A DNA stretch of 56,667 nucleotides from an uncultured beta proteobacterium (GTDB lineage Bacteria; Pseudomonadota; Gammaproteobacteria; Burkholderiales; Rhodocyclaceae): contig CAIXAY010000382.1 in assembly GCA_903917505.1 (NCBI GenBank), positions 1 to 56,667 of the forward strand, read 5' to 3'. Position 1 is the first letter of the stretch, and every line of letters begins with the position of its first letter. The notes under the pieces were generated by a model. It was not told the origin of the DNA and made no database searches. It was given only the letters and a program-made list of their open reading frames with translations. Of the stretch, positions 27,272 to 37,071 are shown piece after piece. A program made the position numbers and the translations under genes.

Positions 27272-27635
27272 GTTCGACTCCTTGAAAATTGAAATGACCG
27301 GAGGAATTCTGCCGGCTGGCCGGCACGCGCCGAACCACTGACTTACTGGCAAGATATCGGCCAGAAACCAGGCTCTCCAAGGTTTGTTTGTGTTAAATCA
27401 GGTAAATGCGGGTGAAGAAAAATGCCTTCTTGATACCCGTTTTCAGCTTACCGTCGTTGATAGGCCGGAAAGATTGCCGCAGAAATTCGACCGGCAAGAA
27501 TGTCCATCAAGAATTTGTCCTTTGGATCAGCGTGATGGCTCGTTTCCGCCGGGCGACCGGCAAATTCTTCCCGCGTCCTGTAAATCCCGGTAAAGCCGCC
27601 GCGCCGGAAAGGCTCGCAACCATTATCATCACGCC
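27272..27635. other. Divergent intergenic region, EF-hand gene to two-component system
   Basis: 364 bases with promoters for both sides presumably inside. I see the EF-hand ribosome site at the left end and several CCGG-centred short palindromes, but no convincing -35/-10 pair, riboswitch or small RNA. Short open frames here lack any family features. Confidence 0.35.
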
Positions 27636-28361
27636 ATGAGCGATGCCCATCCGAATAACTCGATCTCTATGCCGCACGTATTGCTCGTCGATGACGATGT
27701 CGAACTGGTCAATCTCCTGGCAGCCTTCCTGACGACCGATGGCTTTCGCGTGTCGCTCGCGCACGAGGGCGAAAGCGCGATGCTTTCGGTTTTCAACGAC
27801 CCGCCCGACATCGCCGTGATCGACGTGATGATGCCGGGTGCGAGCGGCATCGAAGTGCTCCGGCGCATCCGCGCCCGCAGCAGTTTGCCGGTGCTGATGC
27901 TGACCGCCCGCGGCGATGCCGAAAGCCGGATCCTGGGACTGGAACTCGGTGCCGACGATTACGTTGCCAAGCCTTGCACGCCGCGCGAACTCGCCGCCCG
28001 TTTGCGGGCCATTCTGCGCCGCACGCTGCTGGCCCCGTCTTCGGACAAGGCGCCGGAGGCCGAGTCGCGCAGCGGCGACCTCGTGCTGTTCTCCGCGCAG
28101 CGGCGAATTACCTGGGCGGGAAAGGATCTGGCCTTGACCAACGCCGAGTTCAATCTGCTCGAAGTGCTGATCCAGAAAGCCGGGCAGGTCGTCACCAAGG
28201 ACCTTCTTTCGGAGCAGGGCCTGGGCCGCCAATTCCAACGCTATGACAGGAGCATCGATGTGCACCTGAGCAGCATCCGCCGCAAATTGCCGCTTCTCCC
28301 CGATGGCCGCCCGCGCATCCAGGCGGTGCTGCGCAAGGGCTACCAGTTGCTGACCGAGTAG
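27636..28361 (+). CDS. OmpR/CpxR-type response regulator
   Basis: 241 residues. Receiver domain about 13-125 with acidic pair DDD at 19-21, phospho-acceptor Asp in VIDVMMPGASG, LTARGD and switch lysine in VAKPCTPRE. The C-terminal winged helix (about 145-240) has ALTNAEFNLLEVLIQKAGQV, RSIDVHLSSIRRKL and a final hairpin ending KGYQLLTE. It resembles CpxR. The stop overlaps the GTG of the kinase gene by one base. Confidence 0.88.
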   Translation: MSDAHPNNSISMPHVLLVDDDVELVNLLAAFLTTDGFRVSLAHEGESAMLSVFNDPPDIAVIDVMMPGASGIEVLRRIRARSSLPVLMLTARGDAESRILGLELGADDYVAKPCTPRELAARLRAILRRTLLAPSSDKAPEAESRSGDLVLFSAQRRITWAGKDLALTNAEFNLLEVLIQKAGQVVTKDLLSEQGLGRQFQRYDRSIDVHLSSIRRKLPLLPDGRPRIQAVLRKGYQLLTE

Positions 28362-29542
28362 TGCGCGCCATGCCTTTTCTGCCGCTCGGCCGCTTGTTCT
28401 GGAAGTTCCTGATCTTCTTTTTTCTGGCGCAAATGACCGCCGTCCTCGGCATCGGCCTGGCGATCTGGGCGATCCGGGCCGAACAGGACGCCGCGCCCCC
28501 GCCACCGCGCTTTGCCGCCGAATCGGCCGGCGGCGCCCATCAATTCGACCCGCATGCCTTTCCGCCGCCGCGAGCGAACCCGGACGGTTCGAGGCCGCCG
28601 CCCCCACCGTTGCGCGGTCCGAAACCGCCAGTCGTCCATTTGCTGGCGGGCGCGGTCGTCAGCCTGATTTTTGCCGCGTTACTGGCCGCCTACGTGTCGC
28701 GCCCGATCCGCCGCCTGCGGCTGGCCCTGCAGGCCGGCGCGAGCGGCCGGCTGGTGCCTGAACTGGCGGCGGCCATGGGCGCGCGCCGCGACGAGCTCGC
28801 CGATCTCGGCCGCGATTTCGACCGCATGGCCCGGCACCTTGCCCAGTTGATGGAAGGACAGCGGCGCTTGCTCTACGATGTTTCGCACGAACTGAGATCG
28901 CCGCTCGCCCGTTTGAATGCCATCATCGGGCTGGCACGACAACAACCGGAAAACCTCGAAGCCTGCCTCTCCCGGCTCGAGCATGAGTCGATGCGGATGG
29001 ACGGCCTGCTCAGCGAATTGCTGACCCTGTCGCGCCTTGAGTCCGGCATGGACGAGCGCGCGCACGAGATTGTCGATATTGCCGAAGTGTTGGCCGACGT
29101 CGTTGCCGACGCGGCGCCCGAAGCCGAGCAGGCGGCATGCCGCATCGAGCTGACGGCCGCGGGCGGCGCGCTGGTCAGCGGCGATCCGGAGATGTTGCAT
29201 CGCGCCTTCGACAACCTCTTGCGCAACGCGCTGACGCACGCGCGCTCGGGCGGATGGGTCGGCGTCGAATCATCGCTCGCGCCCGACACGGTCACAATCA
29301 GCGTCGAGGACCGCGGCCCCGGTGTGCTCAGCGCCGATATCGAGCGCCTGTTCCTGCCCTTCCATCGCGGCACGGCGACTTCCGATCGAAGCGGCCACGG
29401 CCTGGGTCTGGCCATCGCCAAGCAGATCATTGACCGCCATCACGGCAGCATAACGGCGGCCAATCGGCCGGAGGGCGGGCTGCGTCTCCGTATCGTCCTG
29501 GCGCGCGCCGTGGCGCCGCCTGCGCCGGCCGAGACGCGCTAA
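28361..29542 (+). CDS. CpxA-like membrane sensor histidine kinase
   Basis: 393 residues from a GTG; an ATG three codons later is the alternative. A transmembrane helix at about 12-35 is followed by a short periplasmic loop very rich in proline (APPPPRFAAE, HAFPPPRANPDG, RPPPPPLRG) with two or three histidines, then a second helix (about 90-107) and HAMP. HisKA has VSHELRSPLARLNA, and the ATPase has N-box NLLRNALTHA and G-boxes DRGPGV and GHGLGLAI. The usual Cpx sensor fold is absent; the small loop suggests sensing of a metal, a partner protein or membrane state. It is convergent with the phosphatidylserine synthase gene. Confidence 0.87.
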   Translation: MRAMPFLPLGRLFWKFLIFFFLAQMTAVLGIGLAIWAIRAEQDAAPPPPRFAAESAGGAHQFDPHAFPPPRANPDGSRPPPPPLRGPKPPVVHLLAGAVVSLIFAALLAAYVSRPIRRLRLALQAGASGRLVPELAAAMGARRDELADLGRDFDRMARHLAQLMEGQRRLLYDVSHELRSPLARLNAIIGLARQQPENLEACLSRLEHESMRMDGLLSELLTLSRLESGMDERAHEIVDIAEVLADVVADAAPEAEQAACRIELTAAGGALVSGDPEMLHRAFDNLLRNALTHARSGGWVGVESSLAPDTVTISVEDRGPGVLSADIERLFLPFHRGTATSDRSGHGLGLAIAKQIIDRHHGSITAANRPEGGLRLRIVLARAVAPPAPAETR

Positions 29543-30948
29543 AGCACCTGATTGACCAGCCGGTCGGCGCGCACGCGGGCCAGGCGCTTCATCAGGCGCT
29601 GCACCGGCAGCGGATAACTGGCGACGGGGTCGAGCGCGCTGTGGTGCTCGAGGCGGCGCGTGTGCGCCATGATGCGCTCGAGTTCGGCCAGATGCCGGGC
29701 GAGCAGCAGCCGGTGCGGATCGTGCAGCAGCAGGCCGTTTTCCAGATCGAGACGCCAGGCGCGCGGGTTGAGATTATTGCCGGTCAGCAAGGCGTAATCG
29801 TCATCGATCAACAGGCCCTTGAGATGAAAGGTGTTGTCCGCGTCACGCCAGAGCTGCACGTTGAGCAGGCCGGCGGTGATGGCCCGCTGGTGCGTCTTGC
29901 AAAAGCGGCGCAGGTTGGCTTCGTAGAGATAAGGCAGCGCGCCGATGGTCTTGAAGGGTTCTTCGGGCGGAATATAAAAGTCGTTCGCCGCCTTGTCGCC
30001 GAGCACGATGGTGACCTGGCAGCCGGCCTTGATGCGGTCATCGACGGCTTTGCGAATCGGCCCCGGCAGATTGAAGTAGGGCGTGAACAAGACCAAGCGC
30101 CGCTGCGCGCGCAGGATCATCTGCACGATCGTTACATTGAGCTCATTGCCGCGCGCGCCGACGCCGAGGAGCGGCGTGATGCCGACTTCGCCGGCAGCGA
30201 GGGTCGCATGGACGAAGGAATAGCGCGCCTTGGCGAGCGCGCGGCGGAACTTGACGATGGCGTTGCGCAGGGTCACCGTCTTGGGGGTCCGGCCGGTGCA
30301 CAGCGAGTGCACCGCCGGGTCGTCGCGCACGACCCCGGTCAGCAGGCCGGCCAGGCAATCGGCCAGCGGCCGGTTGGCGATCAGATGGTAGCGGTCGAGG
30401 CGATAACGCCCGTGCCGCTGCAGGTAGACGTCGTTGAGGCTGGCGCCGCTGTAGAGGACCTGGTCATCGACGATGAAGCCCTTGAGGTGCATGACCCCCA
30501 TGAACTCGCGCCGCTGTATAGGCACCCCGTAGATTTCAACGCCCGGGCCGAAGCGGCGCGCCATCTCCTTGTACATGCCGGCGTTGCCGGCCGAGCGGGT
30601 CTTGCCGATCAGCCCGCGCTGGGCGCGATGCCAGTCGACGAAGACGGCGATTTCGAGTTGCGGCTGCGCCGCTTTCGCGGCGTAGAGCGCGGCGAGAATT
30701 TCGCGGCCGGCGTCGTCATCCTGCAGGTAGAGGGTCGCCAGCAGGATTCGCCGCCGCGCGCCGGCGATCAGCGCCAGCAGCGTTTCACGGTAGGCCACCG
30801 GACTCTCGAGCGCTTCGATCGCGTCGGCCTTTACCGCGATGCACGGCAGGCTGCCAAGCGCGGTCGTGCCGTTGGCGCGACCGCGCCAGCGCTGCCATGC
30901 CGAAGCGAGGCCGGAAGTCCTGGCAAGAGGGGAGAGATTGGGTTCCAC
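29539..30948 (-). CDS. pssA: Phosphatidylserine synthase, type I (PLD superfamily)
   Basis: 469 residues. It matches E. coli PssA along its length: FVDWHRAQRGLIGKTRSA, VLYSGASLNDVYL, GDKAANDFYIPPEEPFK, IGALPYLYEANLRRF and TGNNLNPRAWRLDLENGLL. Two phospholipase-D HKD centres are present (HLKGFIVDD and HLKGLLIDD, each followed by a conserved Gly or Asn-rich segment). It makes phosphatidylserine from CDP-diacylglycerol and serine, the precursor of phosphatidylethanolamine. Most Betaproteobacteria are thought to use the unrelated membrane type II enzyme, so this may be an acquired copy. The N-terminus is about 18 residues longer than in E. coli. Confidence 0.92.
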   Translation of the reverse strand: MEPNLSPLARTSGLASAWQRWRGRANGTTALGSLPCIAVKADAIEALESPVAYRETLLALIAGARRRILLATLYLQDDDAGREILAALYAAKAAQPQLEIAVFVDWHRAQRGLIGKTRSAGNAGMYKEMARRFGPGVEIYGVPIQRREFMGVMHLKGFIVDDQVLYSGASLNDVYLQRHGRYRLDRYHLIANRPLADCLAGLLTGVVRDDPAVHSLCTGRTPKTVTLRNAIVKFRRALAKARYSFVHATLAAGEVGITPLLGVGARGNELNVTIVQMILRAQRRLVLFTPYFNLPGPIRKAVDDRIKAGCQVTIVLGDKAANDFYIPPEEPFKTIGALPYLYEANLRRFCKTHQRAITAGLLNVQLWRDADNTFHLKGLLIDDDYALLTGNNLNPRAWRLDLENGLLLHDPHRLLLARHLAELERIMAHTRRLEHHSALDPVASYPLPVQRLMKRLARVRADRLVNQVL

Positions 30949-31028
30949 CGGCGCATTATCCTAGAAACCGCGCCTGAACGAAAACTATTGCCGCCGGTTT
31001 GTCGAATGCACCGCCCTTCAAGGCGGCG

Positions 31029-33269
31029 TCACTCCCGTGGCGCAGGCTGCGCGCCGGTGAAGAGATCGCCCGTTACGCTCGTTGTCGACAACAGGGGTCT
31101 TGGCAAACAGACGCCAAAACCTTGCGCGTAATCTACCCCCATCGCCTTGAGCTGCACGATGATCGCCTCGGTCTCGGCGTGTTTCGCAATGGTCGTTTTG
31201 CCCATGATATGTCCGATGCGGTTGATGGCCTCGGTCATCGCCAGGTCGACCTTGTCGCTCTCGATATTTCTGACAAAGCCGCCGTCGATCTTCAAATAAT
31301 CGACCGGCAGTTTCTTCAGATAGCCGAAGGAACTCGTCCCGGTGCCGAAATCGTCAAGCCCGAAGTCGATGCCCAGCGTCCGGCATTGCCTCATGAACGC
31401 TGCGGCTGCCTCGAGGTGATTCACGGTCAGGGTCTCGCTCAGCTCGAAACAGATCGAACCCGGACTCAGCCTGTACTTGAGCGCCTGCTCGCCGATGTAC
31501 TCGATGAAGCCTTCCGAACCGATCGATGCCGCGGAAAGATTGATGGCGCAGGTCAAGGGCGTTCCGCCGCGTTCGGCGACCAGCCGGTCGTACTGGCTGA
31601 AGACCTCGACGATGACCCGGCGGTCGATCTCGGGCATCAGGTTATAGCGCTCCGCAGCCGGCAGGAAGGCGCCCGGCGCGATGATGGCGCCGCGCTCGTC
31701 GATCATCCTGAGCAAAATCTCAAGGTGTTCGCGGTCGCCTGATGTGGCGCTCAAGGGGCGGTAAGTCTGCTCGTAGAGAATGAAGCGGTTCTCCTGCAAG
31801 GCCGCGTTGATGCGTGCGACCCAGCCGGTTTCGCTGCGCCGCGCGGCGAGATCCATGTCGCTCGCCAGATAGACGCAAACGCGGTTGCGGCCCTGCTCCT
31901 TGGCCCAGTAGCAGGCGCAATCCGCCTCGCCGATGATCTCGGCGACGCCCATATGGTCGGCGCTGACTGCGGTCATGCCCATGCTGACTCCGACCGTGAA
32001 CACCTTGCCCTCCCAAACGAAGTGATGGTCCTTGATGGCCGCCATGATTTCGTTGGCGATCACCTGGCCGCGCTGCACTTCGCAGCGCTCGAGCAGCAGG
32101 CCGAATTCGTCGCCGCCCAGCCTCGCCAGCGTGTCGCTGTCGCGGATGCGCGTCAGCATCAGCTGCGTGATCTGGATCAGCAATTCATCGCCGGCGGCGT
32201 GACCGCAGGAATCGTTCACCACCTTGAAACGATCGAGATCGAGATAACAGACGACATAGGGACTGGCTGCCTGCTGGACTTCCGCCAGCGCCGCCTTCAC
32301 CCGGTTCTCGAACTCGCGCCGGTTGACGAGTCCGGTCAGCAGGTCGTGCGTAGCTTCCCAGGAACGCCGCTGGATATACTCGCGCGATGCGCTCACGTCG
32401 CGCAGCACCATGACGCCGCCGGTGACCCGGCCGTCCTGGTCGAAGATCGGGGCGGAGCGCTCCTCGACCGCGATCGTCGTGCCGTCGGGGCGGCACAATT
32501 CGCTGCTGCCCTCGCAGGACACGCCCCGCGCTTCGTTCAGCGCCCGGTACAGCGAGTCCTCGATGCGCCCGTTGCGCGTCCCGTCGACCAGCAGCACGAC
32601 GGTCGACAAGGCCCGGTCGCGCGCGCTCGCCAGCGTCGTTCCGAGCAGCTGTTCCGCCGTCGGGTTGAGGAATTTGACCTGGCCCTGCGCGTCGGTGGTG
32701 ATCACCGCGTCGCTGATCGCGTGCAAGGTGGTTTCGGCGCGTTCCTTTTCTGTGAACAAGGCGTCGGTCACCCGGCGCAGGGCGCGCAAGGGCAGGATGC
32801 GCATTACCGTGAAGACCAGCGAGCCGAGCAGCAGGCCGAGCAGGGCTGCGACGGCCGTGTCATAAATCAGGCCGAGCAATGAACTGCTCACCTCGATATG
32901 GCCGACGACGCGCTCCCCGTCATTGAGCGGGTACGCGCGCATGAACACCGGTTCCTGCGGCGCCTTGCCGCTTTGCGTGACCTGCGTTCCCTGCGCCGTA
33001 TAGACTTGCACCCGCTCGTCGTTGAAGGCCACCAGGTCGCGCGAAATCAGGGCGAGGATGCGCGCTTCGTCGAACATCCACGAATCGGGGCCACTGCCCA
33101 CCAGGCCGGTGAGCGCATGCGCCTTGACCTTGGCTTCGAACTCGAGGGTGGCGCTGAAGTTGCCAAAGGAGATGAGGCCGTAGCCGAGCGGCAGGCTGAT
33201 GGTCACCAGCACGGCAACGATGGCCGCGAGACGGGTGATGATCAGCGAAACGCGATCGGTGCTGGGCAA
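31029..33269 (-). CDS. Membrane PAS-GGDEF-EAL cyclic-di-GMP protein
   Basis: 746 residues. Two membrane helices (about 12-35 and 135-160) enclose a periplasmic sensor; then a PAS domain (about 175-300), GGDEF domain with intact RLGGDEFGLLLE and EAL domain (about 490-735). The EAL signature is EILLR (ExLxR form). Other phosphodiesterase residues are visible: INLSAASI, ELSETLTV, LDDFGTGTSSFGYL, YLKIDGGF, and QGFGVCLPRP. Both activities may therefore be real: c-di-GMP synthesis and breakdown controlled by a periplasmic and a PAS signal. It stands alone in its strand block. Confidence 0.88.
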   Translation of the reverse strand: MPSTDRVSLIITRLAAIVAVLVTISLPLGYGLISFGNFSATLEFEAKVKAHALTGLVGSGPDSWMFDEARILALISRDLVAFNDERVQVYTAQGTQVTQSGKAPQEPVFMRAYPLNDGERVVGHIEVSSSLLGLIYDTAVAALLGLLLGSLVFTVMRILPLRALRRVTDALFTEKERAETTLHAISDAVITTDAQGQVKFLNPTAEQLLGTTLASARDRALSTVVLLVDGTRNGRIEDSLYRALNEARGVSCEGSSELCRPDGTTIAVEERSAPIFDQDGRVTGGVMVLRDVSASREYIQRRSWEATHDLLTGLVNRREFENRVKAALAEVQQAASPYVVCYLDLDRFKVVNDSCGHAAGDELLIQITQLMLTRIRDSDTLARLGGDEFGLLLERCEVQRGQVIANEIMAAIKDHHFVWEGKVFTVGVSMGMTAVSADHMGVAEIIGEADCACYWAKEQGRNRVCVYLASDMDLAARRSETGWVARINAALQENRFILYEQTYRPLSATSGDREHLEILLRMIDERGAIIAPGAFLPAAERYNLMPEIDRRVIVEVFSQYDRLVAERGGTPLTCAINLSAASIGSEGFIEYIGEQALKYRLSPGSICFELSETLTVNHLEAAAAFMRQCRTLGIDFGLDDFGTGTSSFGYLKKLPVDYLKIDGGFVRNIESDKVDLAMTEAINRIGHIMGKTTIAKHAETEAIIVQLKAMGVDYAQGFGVCLPRPLLSTTSVTGDLFTGAQPAPRE

Positions 33270-33450
33270 GATATCGACTCGGTCGGCAAGAAAGAACGAG
33301 GGTCAGGAATGAGCGAAGCAACCGTTCGCTCGCCAATTTCGACAGCCCTGCTGCGGGTCGGATCATGCGGATTGTCGCCGCTCCCGCGTCATGCAGCATG
33401 GGTAAATTATCATGAAATCAGCAGGCAAAATACCCGAAGTTCAATTTCGG

Positions 33451-33485
33451 CCGGGGAAGGCGGCCGTGACCGGCCTTCGCCCCGG
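33451..33485 (-). terminator. Candidate terminator hairpin after benE
   Basis: CCGGGGAAGG and CCTTCGCCCCGG can pair as a 10-bp stem with a 2-base bulge, just past the benE stop on the minus strand. There is no strong T-run, so it is a weak call. Confidence 0.35.
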
Positions 33486-33495
33486 CTCCGGCCGC

Positions 33496-34650
33496 CTATC
33501 TGTGCGGCATGATCTTCAAGACCGCCAGGCCGAACAGCAGGCCCCAGAAAGCGCTGCCCAGGCCCAGCAGCGTGAGGCCCGACGCCGTGACGAGAAAAGT
33601 GATCAGGGCGGCGTCGCGCTCGCCCTGATCGTTCAAGGCCGCCGCCAGGCTGTTGCCTATCGTGCCCAGCAGGGCCAGACCGGCGATCGCCGCCACGAGT
33701 TCCCGGGGCAGCGCGGCGAAGATGCTGGCCACGGTGGCGCCGAGCAGACCGGTCAGGAGATAGAAAATCCCGGCCCACACCGCCGCCAGATAGCGGCGCT
33801 GCGGGTTCCGGTCGGCCTCCGGGCTCATGCAGATGGCCGCCGTGATCGCCGCCAGGTTGAAGGAAAAGCCGCCGAACGGCGCCAGCAGCAGGCCGGTCAA
33901 TCCGGTCCAGGCGATCAGCGGCGACACCGGCGTGGTGTAGCCGTTGGCGCGCAGGACGGCGATTCCGGGAACGTTCTGCGAGGCCATGGTGACGAGGAAG
34001 AGGGGCACGCCGACGCCGACGGCGGTTGCGATGCTAAAGGTCGGCGCGGTGAAGACCGGTTGCGCGATGCTCAGCGTCACGGCGTCGAACTGGATCAGCC
34101 GGCCCAGCGTGGCCCAGGCGAGCCCGGCGAGAAAAGTCAGCGGCACCGTGAAGCGTGAATTGAAAACGCGGCCGGCGAAATAGGTCGCCAGCATCAAAGC
34201 GACCATCCCGGGCTGGGTGCGCAGGGACAAGAAGACGTCCATGCCAAAGCGCAGCAGCACGCCGGCCAGCATCCCGGCCGCCAGCGATTTCGGCACGTGG
34301 CGCATGATCGTTTCGAACCAGCCGGCGACGCCGCACAGGGTGAGCAGCAAGGAGGCGACCAGGAAAGCGCCGATCGCCTCGCTCATCGGAATGCCGGTCA
34401 GCGCGGTGGCGAGCAGCGCCGCGCCGGGCGTGGACCACGCGGTCAAAACCGGGCTGCGGTAATGCAGCGACAGGCCGATGCAGGTGACGCCCATGCCCAG
34501 CCCGAGGGCCAGCAGCCAGGAACTGATATGCGCCGCCGTCGCGCCGGCCGCCGTGGCGGCCTGGAAAACAATCGCCGCCGAACTCGTGTAGCCGACCAGC
34601 ACCGCGATGAAACCGGCGGAAAGATGCGAAAGTCCGAAAAATCTGCCCAT
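33496..34650 (-). CDS. benE: BenE-family benzoate/proton symporter
   Basis: 384 residues from the ATG at 34650 (MGRFFGLSHLSAGFIAVLVG); the frame is open further upstream. About 12 membrane helices are visible. Family landmarks include SSAAIVFQAATAAGATAA, YRSPVLTAWSTPGAALLAT and NVPGIAVLRANGY. BenE proteins are proposed importers of benzoate or related aromatic acids. No benzoate degradation genes are near, so substrate and use here are unproven. The gene is divergent from moaA with 149 bases between. Confidence 0.85.
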   Translation of the reverse strand: MGRFFGLSHLSAGFIAVLVGYTSSAAIVFQAATAAGATAAHISSWLLALGLGMGVTCIGLSLHYRSPVLTAWSTPGAALLATALTGIPMSEAIGAFLVASLLLTLCGVAGWFETIMRHVPKSLAAGMLAGVLLRFGMDVFLSLRTQPGMVALMLATYFAGRVFNSRFTVPLTFLAGLAWATLGRLIQFDAVTLSIAQPVFTAPTFSIATAVGVGVPLFLVTMASQNVPGIAVLRANGYTTPVSPLIAWTGLTGLLLAPFGGFSFNLAAITAAICMSPEADRNPQRRYLAAVWAGIFYLLTGLLGATVASIFAALPRELVAAIAGLALLGTIGNSLAAALNDQGERDAALITFLVTASGLTLLGLGSAFWGLLFGLAVLKIMPHR

Positions 34651-34799
34651 GCCTGTCCTGTGCAAAATAGTGCGGGTGTCCTGCGCCCGAACGCATCCTA
34701 ACATCCCGCCGCCGTAGCAGCGGTCGCGGCTGTACAATGAACTGCGCTCGTCAGGGCGTGTCTTTCCATTCCCATCTTTCGGCTTGAACGGGGTTTCAG

Positions 34800-35849
34800 G
34801 TGATCAAGGTCCAAGAGGCAGCGCCAGTCGTCGTCGATGCCCAGCGGCGGCCTTTGCGCGACCTGCGCATTTCGGTGACCGACCGCTGCAATCTGCGCTG
34901 CACCTATTGCATGCCGCGCGAAGTCTTCGGCAAGGATTTCGTTTTTCTGCCGCGCGCCGAACTGCTGAGCTTCGAAGAGATTCACCGGCTCGCCGGCGTG
35001 TTCGTGCGGCTCGGCGTGCAGAAAATCCGCTTGAGCGGCGGCGAGCCGCTGCTGCGCCATGGCGTCGAGCGCCTCATCGAAAAACTGGCGACGCTGCGCG
35101 CCGGTGCGGGCCAGTCCGTCGAGATCGCCATGACCACCAACGGCCTGTTGCTGCCGAAGAAGGCGCAGGCGCTCAAGGACGCCGGTCTGTCGCGTCTCAC
35201 CGTCAGCCTCGACGGCCTCGCCGAGGCGACTTTTCAGCGCATGAGCGACACGCAGGTATCGGTCGCCGGCGTCCTGGACGGCATCGCCGCGGCGCAGGCG
35301 GCGGGGCTCGCGCCGCTGAAAATCAATTGCGTGCTCAAGCGCGGCGTCAACGAGGACGAAATTCTTCCGCTGGTCAGGCATTTTCGCCACAGCGGCATCA
35401 TTCTGCGCTTCATCGAATTCATGGATGTCGGTTGTACCAACGGCTGGCGCATGGACGATGTGGTGACGGCGCAGGAAATCCTGGCGACGATAGCCAGCCA
35501 CTATCCAATCCGGCCCATCGAATCGAACTATGGCGGCGAAGTAGCCAAGCGCTGGGCCTTCGCCGACGGCGGCGGCGAGATCGGCGTGATCGCCTCGGTC
35601 AGCCAGGCCTTCTGCCACGACTGCAGCCGTGTCCGGCTGTCGACCGACGGCAAGCTCTACACCTGCCTGTTCGCCACCGACGGGATTGACTTGCGCGACC
35701 CGTTGCGGCGCAATGCGAGCGATGCGACACTCAGCGGCCTTATCGCAGACACCTGGACGCGGCGCGCCGACCGCTATTCGGAGCTGCGCCAGGCGGCGAC
35801 CGTGCAGCCGCTGCGGCGCAAGATCGAGATGTCGTATATTGGCGGCTAA
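34800..35849 (+). CDS. moaA: GTP 3',8-cyclase MoaA
   Basis: 349 residues from a GTG. Radical-SAM cluster cysteines C30, C34, C37 (CNLRCTYC), SAM-binding SGGEPLL, and the C-terminal second cluster (CHDCSRVRL and TCLF) are present, and the protein ends in the conserved Gly-Gly tail (SYIGG). It converts GTP to 3',8-cyclo-dihydro-GTP, the first step of molybdopterin synthesis. It is the first gene of an eight-gene cofactor operon. A TACAAT sequence at 34733-34738 may be the -10 of its promoter. Confidence 0.95.
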   Translation: MIKVQEAAPVVVDAQRRPLRDLRISVTDRCNLRCTYCMPREVFGKDFVFLPRAELLSFEEIHRLAGVFVRLGVQKIRLSGGEPLLRHGVERLIEKLATLRAGAGQSVEIAMTTNGLLLPKKAQALKDAGLSRLTVSLDGLAEATFQRMSDTQVSVAGVLDGIAAAQAAGLAPLKINCVLKRGVNEDEILPLVRHFRHSGIILRFIEFMDVGCTNGWRMDDVVTAQEILATIASHYPIRPIESNYGGEVAKRWAFADGGGEIGVIASVSQAFCHDCSRVRLSTDGKLYTCLFATDGIDLRDPLRRNASDATLSGLIADTWTRRADRYSELRQAATVQPLRRKIEMSYIGG

Positions 35850-35877
35850 GAAAAAGACCAATAATTTTTTAAAAGGA

Positions 35878-36404
<527 letters not shown>

Positions 36405-36405
<1 letters not shown>

Positions 36406-36644
36406 TGATCACCGTGCTGTTCTTCGGCCCGGTCGCCGAACGCGTCGGCGCCAGCCGGCTGGAAATCGGCCATGCCCCTGGCATGCGCTTGTGCGACCTG
36501 CAGGCACAATTGCAGCAACGCTATCCGCAAGCCTTCGAGATCGTTTCGATCGCCGCGATCAACGGCGAGCAGGTGCGCGACGGTGAACTGGCGCTGGCCG
36601 ACCGCAGCGAGGTCGTGTTCATGTCCAAATTCTCCGGCGGTTAG
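36405..36644 (+). CDS. moaD: Molybdopterin synthase sulfur-carrier subunit MoaD
   Basis: 79 residues with the ubiquitin-like fold and the required C-terminal Gly-Gly (SKFSGG). The ATG overlaps the moaC stop. MoaD carries a C-terminal thiocarboxylate that supplies the dithiolene sulfurs through MoaE. The adenylating enzyme MoeB needed to charge it is not in this window. Confidence 0.92.
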
Positions 36645-36645
36645 G

Positions 36646-37071
36646 ATGGCTGATTCCGTTCGCATACAGCTGGAAGACTTTTCACAGGACGAGGAAATCA
36701 GCGCCCTGCGCGACGGGTCGCCGCGCATGGGCGGCATCGCCACTTTTCTTGGTTGCGCGCGCGACTTTTCGCAGGGGCGGCAGGTCAGCGAGATCAGTTT
36801 CGATGCTTACGCCAGCATGGCCGTCGCCGAAATGCGCAAGCTGCGCGAAGAAGCGATCGCGCGCTTCGGCCTGATCGATGCCCGCCTCGTGCATCGCCTC
36901 GGCGTCGTCAAGGCCGGCGAGGCCATCGTCTTCATCGCCGCCGGCGCCGAGCACCGCGCGCAGGCCCTGCAAGCCTGCCAGTGGCTGATCGACGAATTGA
37001 AGCAACGCGTGCCGATCTGGAAGAAGGAAATCACCCCGCAGGGCGATTCCTGGGTCACGCCGCATCCATGA
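36646..37071 (+). CDS. moaE: Molybdopterin synthase catalytic subunit MoaE
   Basis: 141 residues. MoaE features: GGIATFLGCARDFSQGR, FDAYASMAVAEMRKL, HRLGVVKAGE and WKKEITPQGDSWV, which includes the active-site lysines. It inserts sulfur into cyclic pyranopterin monophosphate to give molybdopterin, together with MoaD. One base separates it from moaD, and its stop overlaps the mobB start. Confidence 0.94.
   Translation: MADSVRIQLEDFSQDEEISALRDGSPRMGGIATFLGCARDFSQGRQVSEISFDAYASMAVAEMRKLREEAIARFGLIDARLVHRLGVVKAGEAIVFIAAGAEHRAQALQACQWLIDELKQRVPIWKKEITPQGDSWVTPHP

Noticed and set aside
29641..31131. 496-codon plus-strand frame opposite pssA
   Set aside because: The minus strand matches PssA along its full length; the plus frame has no recognisable features.
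34651..34799. Moco riboswitch ahead of moaA
   Set aside because: The likely leader is about 55 bases and shows no matching stem arrangement.
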